NCBI GenBank assembly: GCA_030068145.1
Contig: JAPJBO010000349.1
Location: forward strand, 62,001-126,000
Source of the DNA: Diplonema papillatum
Taxonomy: Eukaryota; Euglenozoa; Diplonemea; Diplonemida; Diplonemidae
DNA: 64,000 nucleotides
Direction of reading: 5' to 3'
The notes beneath the pieces are model-generated. The model was not told where the DNA came from. It saw only the letters and a list, made by a program, of their open reading frames with translations, and made no database searches. Below, one piece after another: positions 52,054 through 61,830 of the stretch. Position numbers and translations under genes: made by a program. Positions within the stretch are counted from its first letter, which is position 1. Each line of letters begins with the position of its first letter.

Positions 52054-52281
52054 GATTAGCATGGCGCTTTCTTTTGTTTGTGCGCACTAGCAGAACTCAC
52101 CTGCTTTGGTAAGTTTCATGTAGTACACTGCCAACTAACTAATTTTGTGTACCAACATTGCATAGTTTGTTTGTGCGCACTTCCTTCAAACCTGTTTTGT
52201 TCATCTAACGGGAGTGAGGATAGTACGCTGCCATCGATCTGTTTTTGTTCTTGACAAATAACATTTGTTGGGCACAAAAAT
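52054..52281 (+). repeat. Two adjacent retroelement terminal repeats (variants A and B)
   Basis: 52054-52167 is a copy of the 121-bp variant-A repeat (ATGGCGCTTTCTTTTGTTTG, GCAGAACTCACCTGCTTTGG, TAAGTTTCATGTAGTACACT). It is followed immediately by variant B at 52168-52281, almost identical to 23505-23617. Both start TTTGTTTGTGCGCAC, so the junction is a head-to-tail pair. Confidence 0.85.
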
Positions 52282-53143
52282 GTGAGCCGTTCGTGGTTTC
52301 TTTCTTTGTGTGTTTCAGATGTTACTCACCAGGGCCTTTACTGGGGGGTGCCTCGTTCTGGGCCGCAGGAGGTACGATTTATTTTCGGTTTCCAGAATCT
52401 TGAATCAATCGCCTCCTCTTTTGCAAGCTTTTTGATCATTTGCGGGTACCATGGTGCCTGCAAAAACGATACGCAAACCCGCCAAAAGGGCTCTGCGTGT
52501 TGTACAACACTCAGACCCAAGTCCTGCAGAAGTCCCATACTTTCACTTTTGTGTCACAACCTTATTTGCTATGTGCTCGGAGCTTCCTAAACGGTTTGTG
52601 AAAGCTACCCAGCTTTCACAGAAGCGACTCGGATGACACGATTTTGCTTTTCTGAAAAGTTTTCACTTTTTTTTTTGCGTTGTGGTTTTCTGTTGTTGGA
52701 TGTATTGTTAACCTCGTCGTGGCCTTGGATTTTTTGCCGAGGCTTTTAGAGTTAATTCTTTTACTTCGCCGGGTGCCTCTTGAGGCGGCGGGCGTCGCGG
52801 GGCCATTCCTCCCCCTCCAACCGTGTGGCTTTCACCGAACACTCGGACACTGTGGACAGGCGGTTTGCGTTGAAGCTTTCTCGGACCCGGATTCCGAGCC
52901 ACTGCCGCTGTCTATCACGGCCTCGTGATTGATGCCGGCTATCTACAGATATTCTGCTTTCCAACTTCAAATTATCACGGTTTAACGCGTTGCACTACGG
53001 TCCATTCACTAGGTCCATCCCCATCTCCCGGAGCGGCATAGAGTTGCCTGGCCACGCCAATCCAGCCTTTCGCTCGGTGACTCCGAAGGGGTCACTGTTG
53101 AACGAGCCTTCACGCGGTGGTCCTGCCGCTCTTCGGTGCAACA
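52282..53143. other. Intergenic with a miniature-element relic at about 52905-53035
   Basis: 52905-53035 shares TGTCTATCACGGCCT, CTACAGATATTCTGC and CAACTTCAAATTATCACGG with the 20489-20662 family, and AGGTCCATCCCCATCTCCCG, GAGCGGCATAGAGTTGCCTG with its left end, in a rearranged order. No gene is recognised in the remainder. Confidence 0.5.
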
Positions 53144-54190
53144 TCATTGAAACGAGCTGTACGTATCATCAGGCAGTGCGGCACCTCCTTCGTCACTGTT
53201 GCTCTCGTGAGACGCGTCCGTGGAAATGCTGCTGTGAGCGTTGGCCAGTCCAACTCCATGATTCCACCCGGGTGGGCCCGCTTGGTGGCTGAGAGGAAGG
53301 AACGGCAGGATCGGCATGTCGGGAGTGGACGCGTCGTCGTCGTGCATGTCGAGGGAGTTGCCGGAGGAGTCGTAAGCCGCGTTGAACGGCGCAGAATTGT
53401 ACGGCAGCGGCGTCGGGAACACGAGCATCGACGCGAGGGGAAAAGAGGCGGGGGCGTGGCTGGCATTCGCGCTCGCGGCGGTCGCGGCGTTGTTGGCGTT
53501 GCTGTTAACGTTTCCGCTGTTGGTCAGCGGCGGTGTGAGCCTGTGCGGGTTTCTGTACGGTCTGCGCGGGGGCCTCTGCCGGGTTGCGGGGTGGCTGGTC
53601 GCCTGGTGGGCCGCCAGCTTCTTGCCGCTGCAGAAATACAACGCGCAGGCTTCGCATTGAACCCTTTTCAGCGCGTGTGCCTTGCGATCTTCGTCACTCC
53701 ACAGCGGCACGGAACACACCGAGCACAGCTCGTTGACCTCTAGTCGTGGCGCACCCTGATTTGCCGCAGCCCGGGTCTTCACATTGCACAGCGGGATGTT
53801 CCCTGGATCTGACCGTTCTATGTCTTCGTGCAGCTCCGTGGTCCAGTGCCGGGTCTCTTCCGTTCTCGTCACCCGGACTGGCACCGCACGCACGAAGGTA
53901 ATCACTTCAAAGTGGACTTGGCTCACACCTCTGCTCTCTTTGACAGTCTGCAGCGCCTCCCTTGCCACGCAGAGTACGTCCGGCACCGAGTAAATGCACC
54001 GTGCAACCAAGGCGCGGGAGAGAGCCTTTCTGTTCATGCGGATAGGCGACGCGCCCAAAGGAGACGCGAGACCCTTTTCAGGCACCATCGCGACTACTTG
54101 GATCGTCTGAGGGGCCGGCTGCTCGCTCAGCAGCCATGTTTCCGCTGCCTTCGGGTCCGACAGCGCATCGAGGAATATGACGTGCAGCAT
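53144..54190 (-). CDS. C2H2 zinc-finger protein, 348 residues
   Basis: Intronless frame from ATG 54190. The N-terminal ~145 residues (MLHVIFLDALSDPKAAETWL, then VHFEVITFVRAVPVRVTRTE) look like a mixed alpha/beta domain of unknown family. Two cysteine clusters follow: CSVCSVPLWSDEDRKAH at about 160-176 and then CEACALYFCSGKKLAAHQATSH at about 182-203, a classical C2H2 finger (C-X2-C-X12-H-X5-H). The C-terminal ~145 residues are Asn/Ala/Ser/Pro-rich with low complexity (GNVNSNANNAATAASANASH) and acidic patches, typical of disordered activation regions. A DNA- or RNA-binding regulator is plausible, but only the finger is certain. It ends at TGA/TAA near 53144. Confidence 0.7.
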   Translation of the reverse strand: MLHVIFLDALSDPKAAETWLLSEQPAPQTIQVVAMVPEKGLASPLGASPIRMNRKALSRALVARCIYSVPDVLCVAREALQTVKESRGVSQVHFEVITFVRAVPVRVTRTEETRHWTTELHEDIERSDPGNIPLCNVKTRAAANQGAPRLEVNELCSVCSVPLWSDEDRKAHALKRVQCEACALYFCSGKKLAAHQATSHPATRQRPPRRPYRNPHRLTPPLTNSGNVNSNANNAATAASANASHAPASFPLASMLVFPTPLPYNSAPFNAAYDSSGNSLDMHDDDASTPDMPILPFLPLSHQAGPPGWNHGVGLANAHSSISTDASHESNSDEGGAALPDDTYSSFQ

Positions 54191-54504
54191 GGGTAGGTTG
54201 CCGGCGATCCTTTTTTTCTCTTACCGTATAGGGGGGGGGGGGGTGTTTTCTCTACTGTTTTCTCAGTCCTTTCCCTGTAGGGGGAAGTTCATTGGGTGGT
54301 TGTGCTTGTGGGTTGGGCGACATGTGTCTTCTTCTTTCGAGACCCACTTTTCAACTTTGCCGTCGTCCGGCTTGTTGCTGGAGCTAAACTAACCTGCATG
54401 CTCCAGAGCCCAAGCCGGTGTTCTATCCATGTCCGGAGTGAAGCGAAAGCTGCTAGGTCTCGAAGTACCTCGACGAGTCTTGCTAGTTAGCTTGTAACGG
54501 CAAG

Positions 54505-54820
54505 TGACAGTTTCTACGGATACTGAACATTTTCTGGCATTTCCCTTCCGGCCGGTCATCGCCCCACTGTGCCCAGCGAGCACTTGCTGCTTTGATAGGA
54601 GCAGCGGTAAACGATGAAAGCAGGCACCCACCAGGATGGAAAGAGGCTGTAGCAAGATCATACGAGGGAACAGCTTTTCTACGGACACTGAACGATTTCC
54701 GTCCTTTTCATTCGGACTGTCACGCCAGCGAGCACTTGCTGCTTTGGAAGGCAGTGGCAACCAACGGGAGCAGGCACCCACCAGGATAGAAGAGGCTGTA
54801 GCAAGAACGTATGCGGAGGA
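54505..54820 (+). repeat. ~155-bp tandem duplication of a possible retroelement fragment
   Basis: Two copies at about 54515-54655 and 54672-54815 share TTCTACGGA-ACTGAAC, CCAGCGAGCACTTGCTGCTT, GCAGGCACCCACCAGGAT and AGAGGCTGTAGCAAGA. In the plus frame the second copy reads ALAALEGSGNQREQAPTRI and EEAVARTYAEERRKLEET, a coiled-coil-like stretch. It directly precedes the terminal repeat at 54896-55018 and may be a relic of an element's ORF. Confidence 0.55.
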
Positions 54821-54895
54821 AAGGAGGAAACTGGAAGAGACCAGACGCAGCTTTGGTGCGAGCTTCCCAGTAGGTCCGGAGAACGAACAAAAAAA

Positions 54896-55018
54896 ATTAG
54901 TATGGCGCTTTCTTTTGTTGATGCGCACTAGCGGAACTTACCTGCTTTGGTAAGTTTCATGTAGTACGCTGCCAACTACTAATTCTTGGTACCAATAATG
55001 CATTGTTAACACAAAAAA
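54896..55018 (+). repeat. Solo terminal repeat of the YR retroelement (variant A)
   Basis: TTAGTATGGCGCTTTCTTTT, GCACTAGCGGAACTTACCTG, TTTCATGTAGTACGCTGCCA and TAATGCATTGTTAACACAAA; about 95% identical by eye to 60021-60060 plus 59935-60017. Confidence 0.88.
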
Positions 55019-55472
55019 ACACCCAATAGACGTGAGCGACCAAGAGTTTCGGTGCCTGATGACGTTCTCAGCACTGGTGCTGGTGCATCCAGCGCGCGGA
55101 TACTCACTAAGGACCGATGCAAGTCTATGCTCAAGCGGTCCGACGTCAACGTGAAGGGCGGCGGCACGTTTTGACCATTGATTCGCTGCATCGCTCGGGC
55201 TTCCACTTGTGTGCTACCTGCACCAACAAATGTGTCCAGAAGCTGCTGCTTTTCGAAGAAATGGTTTCGCAGACACATTTACGGCCCACAGGATCGAATA
55301 CCTTGATGAACCCACCGCAGGGTTTAAAACCCTGCTTCGGGCACAAGGGATATCGCCGTTGGGGTTTTTACATAAGCGCCAGCTTGAAAGGAGATGCTCG
55401 ACGATGCTGCCTGACAAAGAACCGAAGGGATCAAGTGCTGTAACTACCGAACCACGTGTTGAACCGTGTTGA

Positions 55473-55580
55473 ACGGACGTGAGGTCGTGCGGGTCTACCC
55501 CTACACGACAAATCACACAACGTGAACGGACGTGAGGTCGTGCGGGTCTACCCCTACACGACAAATCACACAAACACAAC
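55473..55580. repeat. Two-copy ~51-bp tandem repeat
   Basis: GAACGGACGTGAGGTCGTGC, GGGTCTACCCCTACACGACA, AATCACACAA occurs at 55473 and again at 55524, without mismatch. Confidence 0.92.
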
Positions 55581-56038
55581 AGGTCAAAGTCCTGAGTGAG
55601 AAAACAACACACGGTGGTGTAAGCGAAGAACAAAACAGATTGTGTTTGTTGGATTTGCCCCCTCTACTTCTATATGTCCTCCCTTCCATTCAGAGTCGAA
55701 GCAGCTACGTCGAGTATTTTGGCGAGCGCGAAAGGCTTACTTTCATGCCACATGGCGAAGATGCTACGAGGCTGCGTGTGAGCGCAAGAGACTCGTGCAT
55801 CACGGCTGAGCAAGCTCAACAGACCCATGCAACAGGTTGAATTGGCGATGGTTGCTCATTTTGAGGAGGCCGGCATTAATATGTGTATCCTTATTCTTCC
55901 GAAAGCTTGGTTGGAAACTACTTTCTTTGGAGAGTGAGCCCCGTTTGAAACACCGGGGGCTAAAGTCTCTGGTGACGTTCGACAAGGAACGGTACAACGA
56001 GACGGGGGGGACTGTCGCATATGGCGGAAGGGTCATTG

Positions 56039-56440
56039 ATTGAGCTTCAGATGGCCGTCGTACACTTCCACAGTACCGTGTGCCTCCAGCGATTCCTCTG
56101 TGGTGTGCAGAGGGGACGGCAGCGTGATGTGATGCGTGCCGTAAGAGTCCCTGTTGTACCCGCCGGCGTGGTCGTGCCCGGCGGCGACGCTTCCCCTCCG
56201 CAGGACGGCGAGCACTTCGTCGTAGTTCCACACGAGGGTCGTCGGCACGCAGCTGTCGGGGCACAGCGGGGCGTGCGTGAAGACGAGCAGCTTTTCGCGG
56301 GAGCTGACGGAGAGGTCCACGTGCTCCTTCAGCCACGCCAGCTGTTCGCCGCTGCCGGCTCCGTTGAACGGCATGAACCGAGCTTCCGGCCTTCAAGCCT
56401 GCGCACCAGTTGACGGTTCCCCACTTTGCCATCGGAGGCG
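56039..56440 (-). pseudogene. Partial ADPRM gene copy (3' half)
   Basis: Almost identical to 56625-57040 of the intact gene. Minus-strand codons read PRGTVNW-like, then MPFNGAGSGEQLAWLKEHVD, LLVFTHAPLCPDSCVPTTLV and the C-terminal THHITLPSPLHTTEESLE. It has a 9-bp deletion removing VFA from the metal-binding VFAGHDH motif, a premature stop after LKLN, and an indel near its 5' end. It lacks the N-terminal half and cannot be functional. Confidence 0.88.
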
Positions 56441-56587
56441 TAGCTATTAGTATTTCTCCCGACATGCCTTACAGCGGAAGGGTTATTGACTCGACTCCAG
56501 CAATTGAGCTACCGTGCAACTGTGCAACTGCAAGCATGTTATCGCACACGTTGCCGTACGAGGCGGCTGTTAGTCCCCTACAGTGCC

Positions 56588-57643
56588 TTACAGCGGAAGG
56601 GCCATTGACTCGATGATTCCCCGGCCATTGAGCTTCAGATGGTCGTCGTACACTTCCACGGTACCGTGTGCCTCCAGCGATTCCTCTGTGGTGTGCAGAG
56701 GGGACGGCAGCGTGATGTGATGCGTGCCGTAAGAGTCCCTGTTGTACCCGCCGGCGTGGTCGTGCCCGGCGAAAACGGCGGCGACGCTTCCCCTCCGCAG
56801 GACGGCGAGCACTTCGTCGTAGTTCCACACGAGGGTCGTCGGCACGCAGCTGTCGGGGCACAGCGGGGCGTGCGTGAAGACGAGCAGCTTTTCGCGGGAG
56901 CTGACGGAGAGGTCCACCTGCTCCTTCAGCCACGCCAGCTGTTCGCCGCCGACGGCTCCGTTGAACGGCATGAACCGAGCTTCGAGACCCTCCAGCCCCT
57001 CGGCCCAGTTGACGGTTCCCCTCGGCGCCCGAACGTCGTTTTTGTTGTGCTTTTCGAGCAGCTGGAAGCTCTTTTCCGCACTCGGCGGCAGCTCTCGGTC
57101 GGTGATGCAGTGCTCGTCGTAGCTGTTGAGCACCACCACCCGCCAGCCGGGGGCCAGGACGAAGGAGTGGTAGAACTTGCCCTTCGGACCGGTCACCCCA
57201 GGGATCAGCCGCTTCATTTCTTCGGGCGTGAAATTGTAAAGCTCGTGATTGCCTACCAAGTGGCAGATCCGCGCACTTCTCGGCAGCCTGTCGAAGCAGG
57301 CGAGGACACGTGCGAGCATGACCCGGCTGGTCCCTGTTTTCTCGTTGACTTGGTCGATGATATCCCCGAGGTCAACTACGGTTCCGACATCGCCCTGCTC
57401 CAACCAGTCGTCGACGGCCTTGTCCACGGCGTCCAGGGCGCCCCGGTAGCGCCGTGGGTGCGTTTTGTGGAAGTTCCAAGCGTCGGCCACGTCGGCGTAC
57501 TGGATGTCGGCGATGACGCCGATCTTCCCGCGGCACGCCGGCGCCTCCGCCTGGCAGCGGCCCCGCACGCCCCATGCCGAGGCCGCGAAGCCCAGCGCAA
57601 CGAATCCGCGCGTGCAAGCCTTTCGGCTGAAGCGGTGCACCAT
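56588..57643 (-). CDS. ADPRM-like Mn-dependent ADP-ribose/CDP-alcohol diphosphatase
   Basis: Calcineurin-like metallophosphoesterase of the ADPRM type, which hydrolyses ADP-ribose, CDP-choline and related diphosphates. Complete intronless 351-residue frame with a short hydrophobic/basic leader (RGFVALGFAASAWGV, possible signal or targeting sequence). Metal-binding motifs in order: GVIADIQYAD (42-51; the DIQYAD form is typical of ADPRM), VVDLGDIIDQ (about 88-97), LVGNHELYNF (about 128-137), VLNSYDEH, FTHAPLCPDS (about 257-266) and FAGHDHAGGY (about 295-304), plus the HHITLPSPL segment. Flanked downstream by a partial 3' copy and upstream by a partial 5' copy. Family call firm; enzyme specificity inferred. 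Confidence 0.93.
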   Translation of the reverse strand: MVHRFSRKACTRGFVALGFAASAWGVRGRCQAEAPACRGKIGVIADIQYADVADAWNFHKTHPRRYRGALDAVDKAVDDWLEQGDVGTVVDLGDIIDQVNEKTGTSRVMLARVLACFDRLPRSARICHLVGNHELYNFTPEEMKRLIPGVTGPKGKFYHSFVLAPGWRVVVLNSYDEHCITDRELPPSAEKSFQLLEKHNKNDVRAPRGTVNWAEGLEGLEARFMPFNGAVGGEQLAWLKEQVDLSVSSREKLLVFTHAPLCPDSCVPTTLVWNYDEVLAVLRRGSVAAVFAGHDHAGGYNRDSYGTHHITLPSPLHTTEESLEAHGTVEVYDDHLKLNGRGIIESMALPL

Positions 57644-57914
57644 CGCCTCGTCCCCCTTCCTTCCCCGTGTGTTTCCTTTTCCCTTTCTGCTGGACAGACC
57701 ACAATTTTATCAAGTCGGGGTCTTCAAGTTCCTTCATAGTTCTCGGATGACATTCGGCAACGCGAAGGTCAGCGCATTATTTAAGCTTCTCAAGCCTGGG
57801 CGGCTTTCAACAAGTACTAGTAGTAGCTTGAACTCGATATGCAACAACAATCTGCGACGATAGACTGCACAAGCCCCTACAGACTACCTCTTTGCACGCG
57901 TTGTGTCATGCTTC

Positions 57915-58255
57915 GGTCTTTGACTTTGTCGATGATATCCCCGAGGTCATCGACGGTTCCGACATCGCCCTGCTCCAACCAGTCGTCGACGGCCTTGTCC
58001 ACGGCGTCCAGGGCGCCCCGGTAGCGCCGCGGGTGCGTTTTGTGGAAGTTCCAAGCGTCGGCGTACTGGATGTCGGCGATGACGCCGATCTTCCCGCGGC
58101 ACGCCGGCGCCTCCGCCTGGCAGCGGCCCTGTACGCCCCATGCCGAGGCCGCGAAGCCCAGCGCAACGAATCCGCGCGTGCAAGTCTTTCGGCTGAAGCG
58201 GTGCACCATCGCCTCGTCCCCCTTCCTTCCCCGTGTGTTTCCTTTTCCCTTTCGA
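57915..58255 (-). pseudogene. Partial ADPRM gene copy (5' part)
   Basis: From ATG 58209 the frame reads MVHRFSRKTCTRGFVALGFA to QGDVGTVDDLGDIIDKVKD, about 95% identical to the first ~100 residues of the neighbouring gene; similarity also covers about 45 bp of 5' leader (TTCCCCGTGTGTTTCCTTTT). A codon-level deletion removes VAD from YADVADAWN, and homology stops after the second metal-binding motif. Truncated, presumably non-functional. Confidence 0.88.
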
Positions 58256-58299
58256 CTTGAGAAAAAATGTGGCCGAATTTGCATTTTGGGTAAGGTGCC

Positions 58300-58355
58300 T
58301 TAGGGGACTAGTCCCAATGTGAAATGTGCCCTTAGGGGGGACTAGTCCCACTTGG
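58300..58355. repeat. GGGACTAGTCCCA palindromic repeat, two copies
   Basis: GGGACTAGTCCCA occurs at about 58305 and 58338, in similar contexts (AATGTGAAATGTGCC and CTTGGAAATTGTTACC). Each unit is a perfect short palindrome. Confidence 0.8.
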
Positions 58356-58397
58356 AAATTGTTACCTTGACTTTGTCAGGGAAATGCACTTCGCAGA

Positions 58398-58690
58398 TTT
58401 TGAGCAAATTTTGGAAATTTTCATTTTTTCCAGATTTTTGCAGATTTTGGCAGATTTTGGCCATTTTCGGCCATTTTGCCGATTTTTCCAGATTTTGGCC
58501 ATTTTCGCCCATTTTTTGCCGATTTTTCCAGATTTTGGCCAAAATCTGGAAAAATCGGCAAAATGGGCAACAATGGCCAAAGTCGCCAAATCTGGAAAAA
58601 TCGGCAAAAATGGCCAAAATCTGGAAAAATCGGCAAAAATGGCCAAAATGGCCAAAAATGGCCAAAATCTGGAAAATCTGGAAAAATCGT
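58398..58690. repeat. Large AT-rich inverted repeat built from a short motif
   Basis: The left half is made of CCAGATTTTGGCCATTTT-like units and the right half of the complementary AAAATGGCCAAAATCTGG units; the centre is around 58537-58541 (TTTTGGCCAAAA). Potential hairpin arms are about 130 bp with imperfections. A few further units (AATCTGGAAAAATCGGCAAA) recur at 59872-59908 next to the retroelement. Confidence 0.9.
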
Positions 58691-58699
58691 CTTCTTGTT

Positions 58700-59540
58700 G
58701 CGTTAGTGGTTGGTCCGGTTTTGAGGTGTGAGAGTGCCTACCTTGGTCCCCCATGAGTAGGAAGCCGACATGTATCCCGTAAACGGCACACATGCCGGGC
58801 TCCAGGGTTCTCAAAGCGGGTCACAGGCCCACCTGCCCTACAAGAGACGTGCCCAAGTCTCGTGCAGGACTACTGTAGCAGTCTCCAGGTTTGCACCTTC
58901 CTCAACTGCTACAGTCGGGGGGGGGGTCGTTGTATAATGGTCTAGCTTGAAGGGAATTGGAGGGGGGGGGGGGGGCTTTCAAGTAATTGGGAAAACACGT
59001 TCCCCCCCCCGGCGTGTGCGCGTGGTTTTCCTCCACCAGGGTCACTGCCGAAGCAGCCGCATCACGTCCTTCCCCCTAACTGGCTTGGGGAGGCGGCGTC
59101 ACCCAACCTGTCATTTAGCTAAGTTCCTTATGACTGCTGCCCCTTCGGCGGTGACACGTCGGGAGCACCTGAGTTTCGCCGGGTCACGATACTCTATAAT
59201 CCGCTACCCAGCATCTTCAGTCGCGCTACGGATTCCCCCCGTTGATCAGGCGGTGGGGTGGTGCCTCCCGTCGCGTCTCGCCTTGCTCGCTTATGGGGAG
59301 GTGACGCCACTCACCTGTCGTGACCCAGCAGGGGCGACGCCAAACCACGATGCTGCCCCCTTCTTGTTGCGTTAGTGGTATGGTCCTTTGACAGAGTGAG
59401 CCGATGCCTCTCATCTCGCCTTTAAAACACGGCTGAGTCACGCATGCTCTTGACAGACGCTAGCGTCCGACATTTCGCACGCGCGTCGCAGTCGTTGGGT
59501 GGTATTGACAAGGGGTTTCATCGGACACTCGGATGAGCTT
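58700..59540. other. Intergenic with short direct repeats
   Basis: TTCTTGTTGCGTTAGTGGT occurs at 58691, 59361 and (as TTCTTGTTGCGTTCGTGG) 59818. GGCGGCGTCACCCAACCTGT and AGGTGACGCCACTCACCTGT are related blocks. Poly-G runs lie at 58916-58927 and 58960-58975. No gene recognised. Confidence 0.5.
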
Positions 59541-59542
59541 CG

Positions 59543-59912
59543 TTACTTCACCGCCGCAGGTTCCCCTCTGCCCTGGGAGGTCTGCTTGGCTGCCTTCGGT
59601 TTGCGTCTCCGTGTTGGTGTTGTTGCTTCGCTTTTGGACTCCTTCTTCGATTTGGGACGGTCCCAACGTCCTGATCTGCTCTTGGCGCCCGTCTTGCGCT
59701 CATTCTGCGCTGCTCGTCTCTCCTGCATGGCTTCGTGTTTCCATCGGGACTGCTTTCGTTCCCATCCCGACGGGTAATGCCTCTGGGGACGAAAGCTGCC
59801 ATTCAGCGTCGCAGCCTTCTTGTTGCGTTCGTGGGGAGTCATTTGCATGCAAATGAGTACCACACTGGATAAATCTGGAAAAATCTGGAAAAATCGGCAA
59901 AAATGGCCAAAC
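59543..59912 (-). pseudogene. Possible relic of a retroelement ORF, Lys/Arg-rich
   Basis: Minus-strand frame ending RRRKPKAAKQTSQGRGEPAA then VK and stop, with HEAMQERRAAQNERKTGAKS upstream; rich in Arg/Lys/Ser/Thr like the basic tail of the YR element's ORF1 (DSQHPKKRAKNGYQKGGN). It directly abuts the left terminal repeat. Identity is uncertain. Confidence 0.3.
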
Positions 59913-60060
59913 TTCTTTTGTTTGTGCGCACTAGCGGAACTCACCTGCTTTGGTAAGTTTCATGTAGTACGCTGCCAACTAATAATTTTTAGTACCAACA
60001 ATGCATTGTTAACACAAAAAATTAGTATGGCGCTTTATTTTGTTTGTGCGCACTAGCGGT
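59913..60060 (+). repeat. Left terminal repeat of the YR retroelement (121-bp unit, 1.2 copies)
   Basis: TTTTGTTTGTGCGCACTAGC starts at 59917 and again at about 60038, giving a 121-bp period. The unit contains GGAACTCACCTGCTTTGG, TAAGTTTCATGTAGTACGCT, AATTTTTAGTACCAACAATG and TTAACACAAAAAATTAGTAT. The same unit is at the element's right end (63826 onward). Confidence 0.9.
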
Positions 60061-60385
60061 CCTTGTAGTACACCCAAAAACCTTCTCCCCCCTTTTCTAG
60101 AAAGGACCTGTCTTTTCGAGAAGAACGATGCACATCAATGCATCAAAGGTAAAAACAGCAAATTAATAAGCTAGAAAAGAAAAGCTATTGCCGACGTCTG
60201 ATGCAGCCCTGTCAGTAGACCCTCGTGAATTCGTCCGCTGGGTTGTCCTTCGACGGAACGTAGAAAGGATCTACTTGTGAGAGAGCCTTGTCCACCAGAT
60301 CATGCATGGCCTTCGCAGAGCATTCGGAGGGACACCGGATTTTGTGTGAAGCCTTTCCTCCAGGCACCAATCACAGGTGTGTTGT

Positions 60386-61830
60386 CTACTCCAGCTCTCT
60401 GAGTCTCACACAGGAAAAACTCTTTTCACGAAAGACGTAGCGAACAAGCTGCAACAGCGCATACATCTCCAACACGGAAATATCTTGGTGTTGTAGTTCG
60501 GGGGGTGTTCGGCCGTATTTGACAACCTCCTGTCCTTCGATGAGCACTCGGAAACACCATCCACGAAGGCTAGCGTCGGAAAACCCCTGCAGGATCTGAG
60601 AAGGTGGTCGCCACACTTTCCAACAGTTTTGCTGTAGATTGGTTAGCTGACCGCAGAGCAGTGTCTGTACCTCACTTGGCAAAGAGACTCTTTCGGTCCA
60701 GAACTTGCCTTCTGGTACCTGTTGTCCGGAACAAATACCAGACATCCATCGCAGCAGGGGAGCAAACTCGTAGAGGGGTAGCTGGAGGGCATGTGCTCGC
60801 CACATGAGGATCCCACATAGCCTCCACCAAAACCGAACTTCTTGGGTTTCTCCGAGAAAATCCCCCGTCTCGATGACTCGTCGAACTTTGTCGATCCACT
60901 CCGGGTTCAGCCGCCAGCGCTTCGCTTCTAGGTCGAGCTCCAAGCCTAGAACTCGACTCAGTGTCGCCGGTTCTGCCTTCTCTCCAATGACGGCGCCGTA
61001 CCTCGCACATAACGACTCAAACCTCGCTCTGGCTAGAGCCAAATCAGGGAGCGAGTTGCTGACAAATATGACGTTGTCTAGCCAAACAACTGCTTGTGTG
61101 GCGTGACCGTTGGTAGCTTCGGAAGCTATAGCGGATGCCACCGCCTGGCCCAACTGTGGAGCCGCTGTACCCCATCGGCAGTCTGCGCATTCGAAAATAC
61201 CCTCCAGCTGTACGGAAGGAAAAAAGGGGTCTGGTACCCTCGGGCAACTCGAATTGAAAAAACCAGGTTTTAAAGTCGAACCAAGCTAGGTGGGCACCAC
61301 CCATAATGGTATCGACTATCAACCGGTAGGCGGGCAGCTGACATGGCGGTAGCCGCGAGCCCTTGATGGCCCTGTTGAGAGGTTTTGCCCCTAAAATGAA
61401 CCGAAGCTCCCCTGGTCGTTTCTTGGGTACACAGAAAGCTGAGTGAAAAACACTTCTCGGGCGGTTGCGGGGAGCACTCTCAGCTATGTGGCCAGAAAGT
61501 ACAGAGTCGATCTGTGACGCCAGCCGAACATTCGGAGGTCCAAGACTGAATGGTAGCAGGGACCAATCAATGCGGTCAAATAGAAATTCGGATTCTATCC
61601 AAGCGAAGTTCTTGGACAACTCCGGGAAATCTTGTACGAGGAGACCAGCATTCAGCGGCACTTCTGTGGCCGTCGAAACACTACCGGTGTATACCGCTCG
61701 AGGAACTCGGGGCATGTCGTTGCCAGATTCCCACCATGACCAGTCGTAGTCGTAGAAGTGGAGAGCTGACCACAGTCTGTCTATTTTGCTGCGGTTTACT
61801 ACTCCGCTGTCTGTAGGACCTGTGTCGCTG
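60386..61830 (-). CDS. Reverse transcriptase and RNase H of YR retroelement (frameshifted)
   Basis: Two frames: to about 61150 in the frame of 61044-62645, then the frame of 60386-61153. RT landmarks: VFHSAFCVPKKRPGELRFIL (fingers, basic PKK), LAWFDFKTWFFQFELPEG (motif A, catalytic Asp), RMRRLPMGYSGS (motif B) and, after the frame change, AVVWLDNVIFVSN, where WLDN replaces the usual YxDD of motif C. RNase H follows with GFSDASLRGWCF (first Asp) and DISVLEMYALLQLV (Glu), ending at 60386. The variant motif C (one Asp, then Asn) is seen in some YR retroelements but may reduce activity. Reads as a decayed but recently active copy. Confidence 0.85.
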
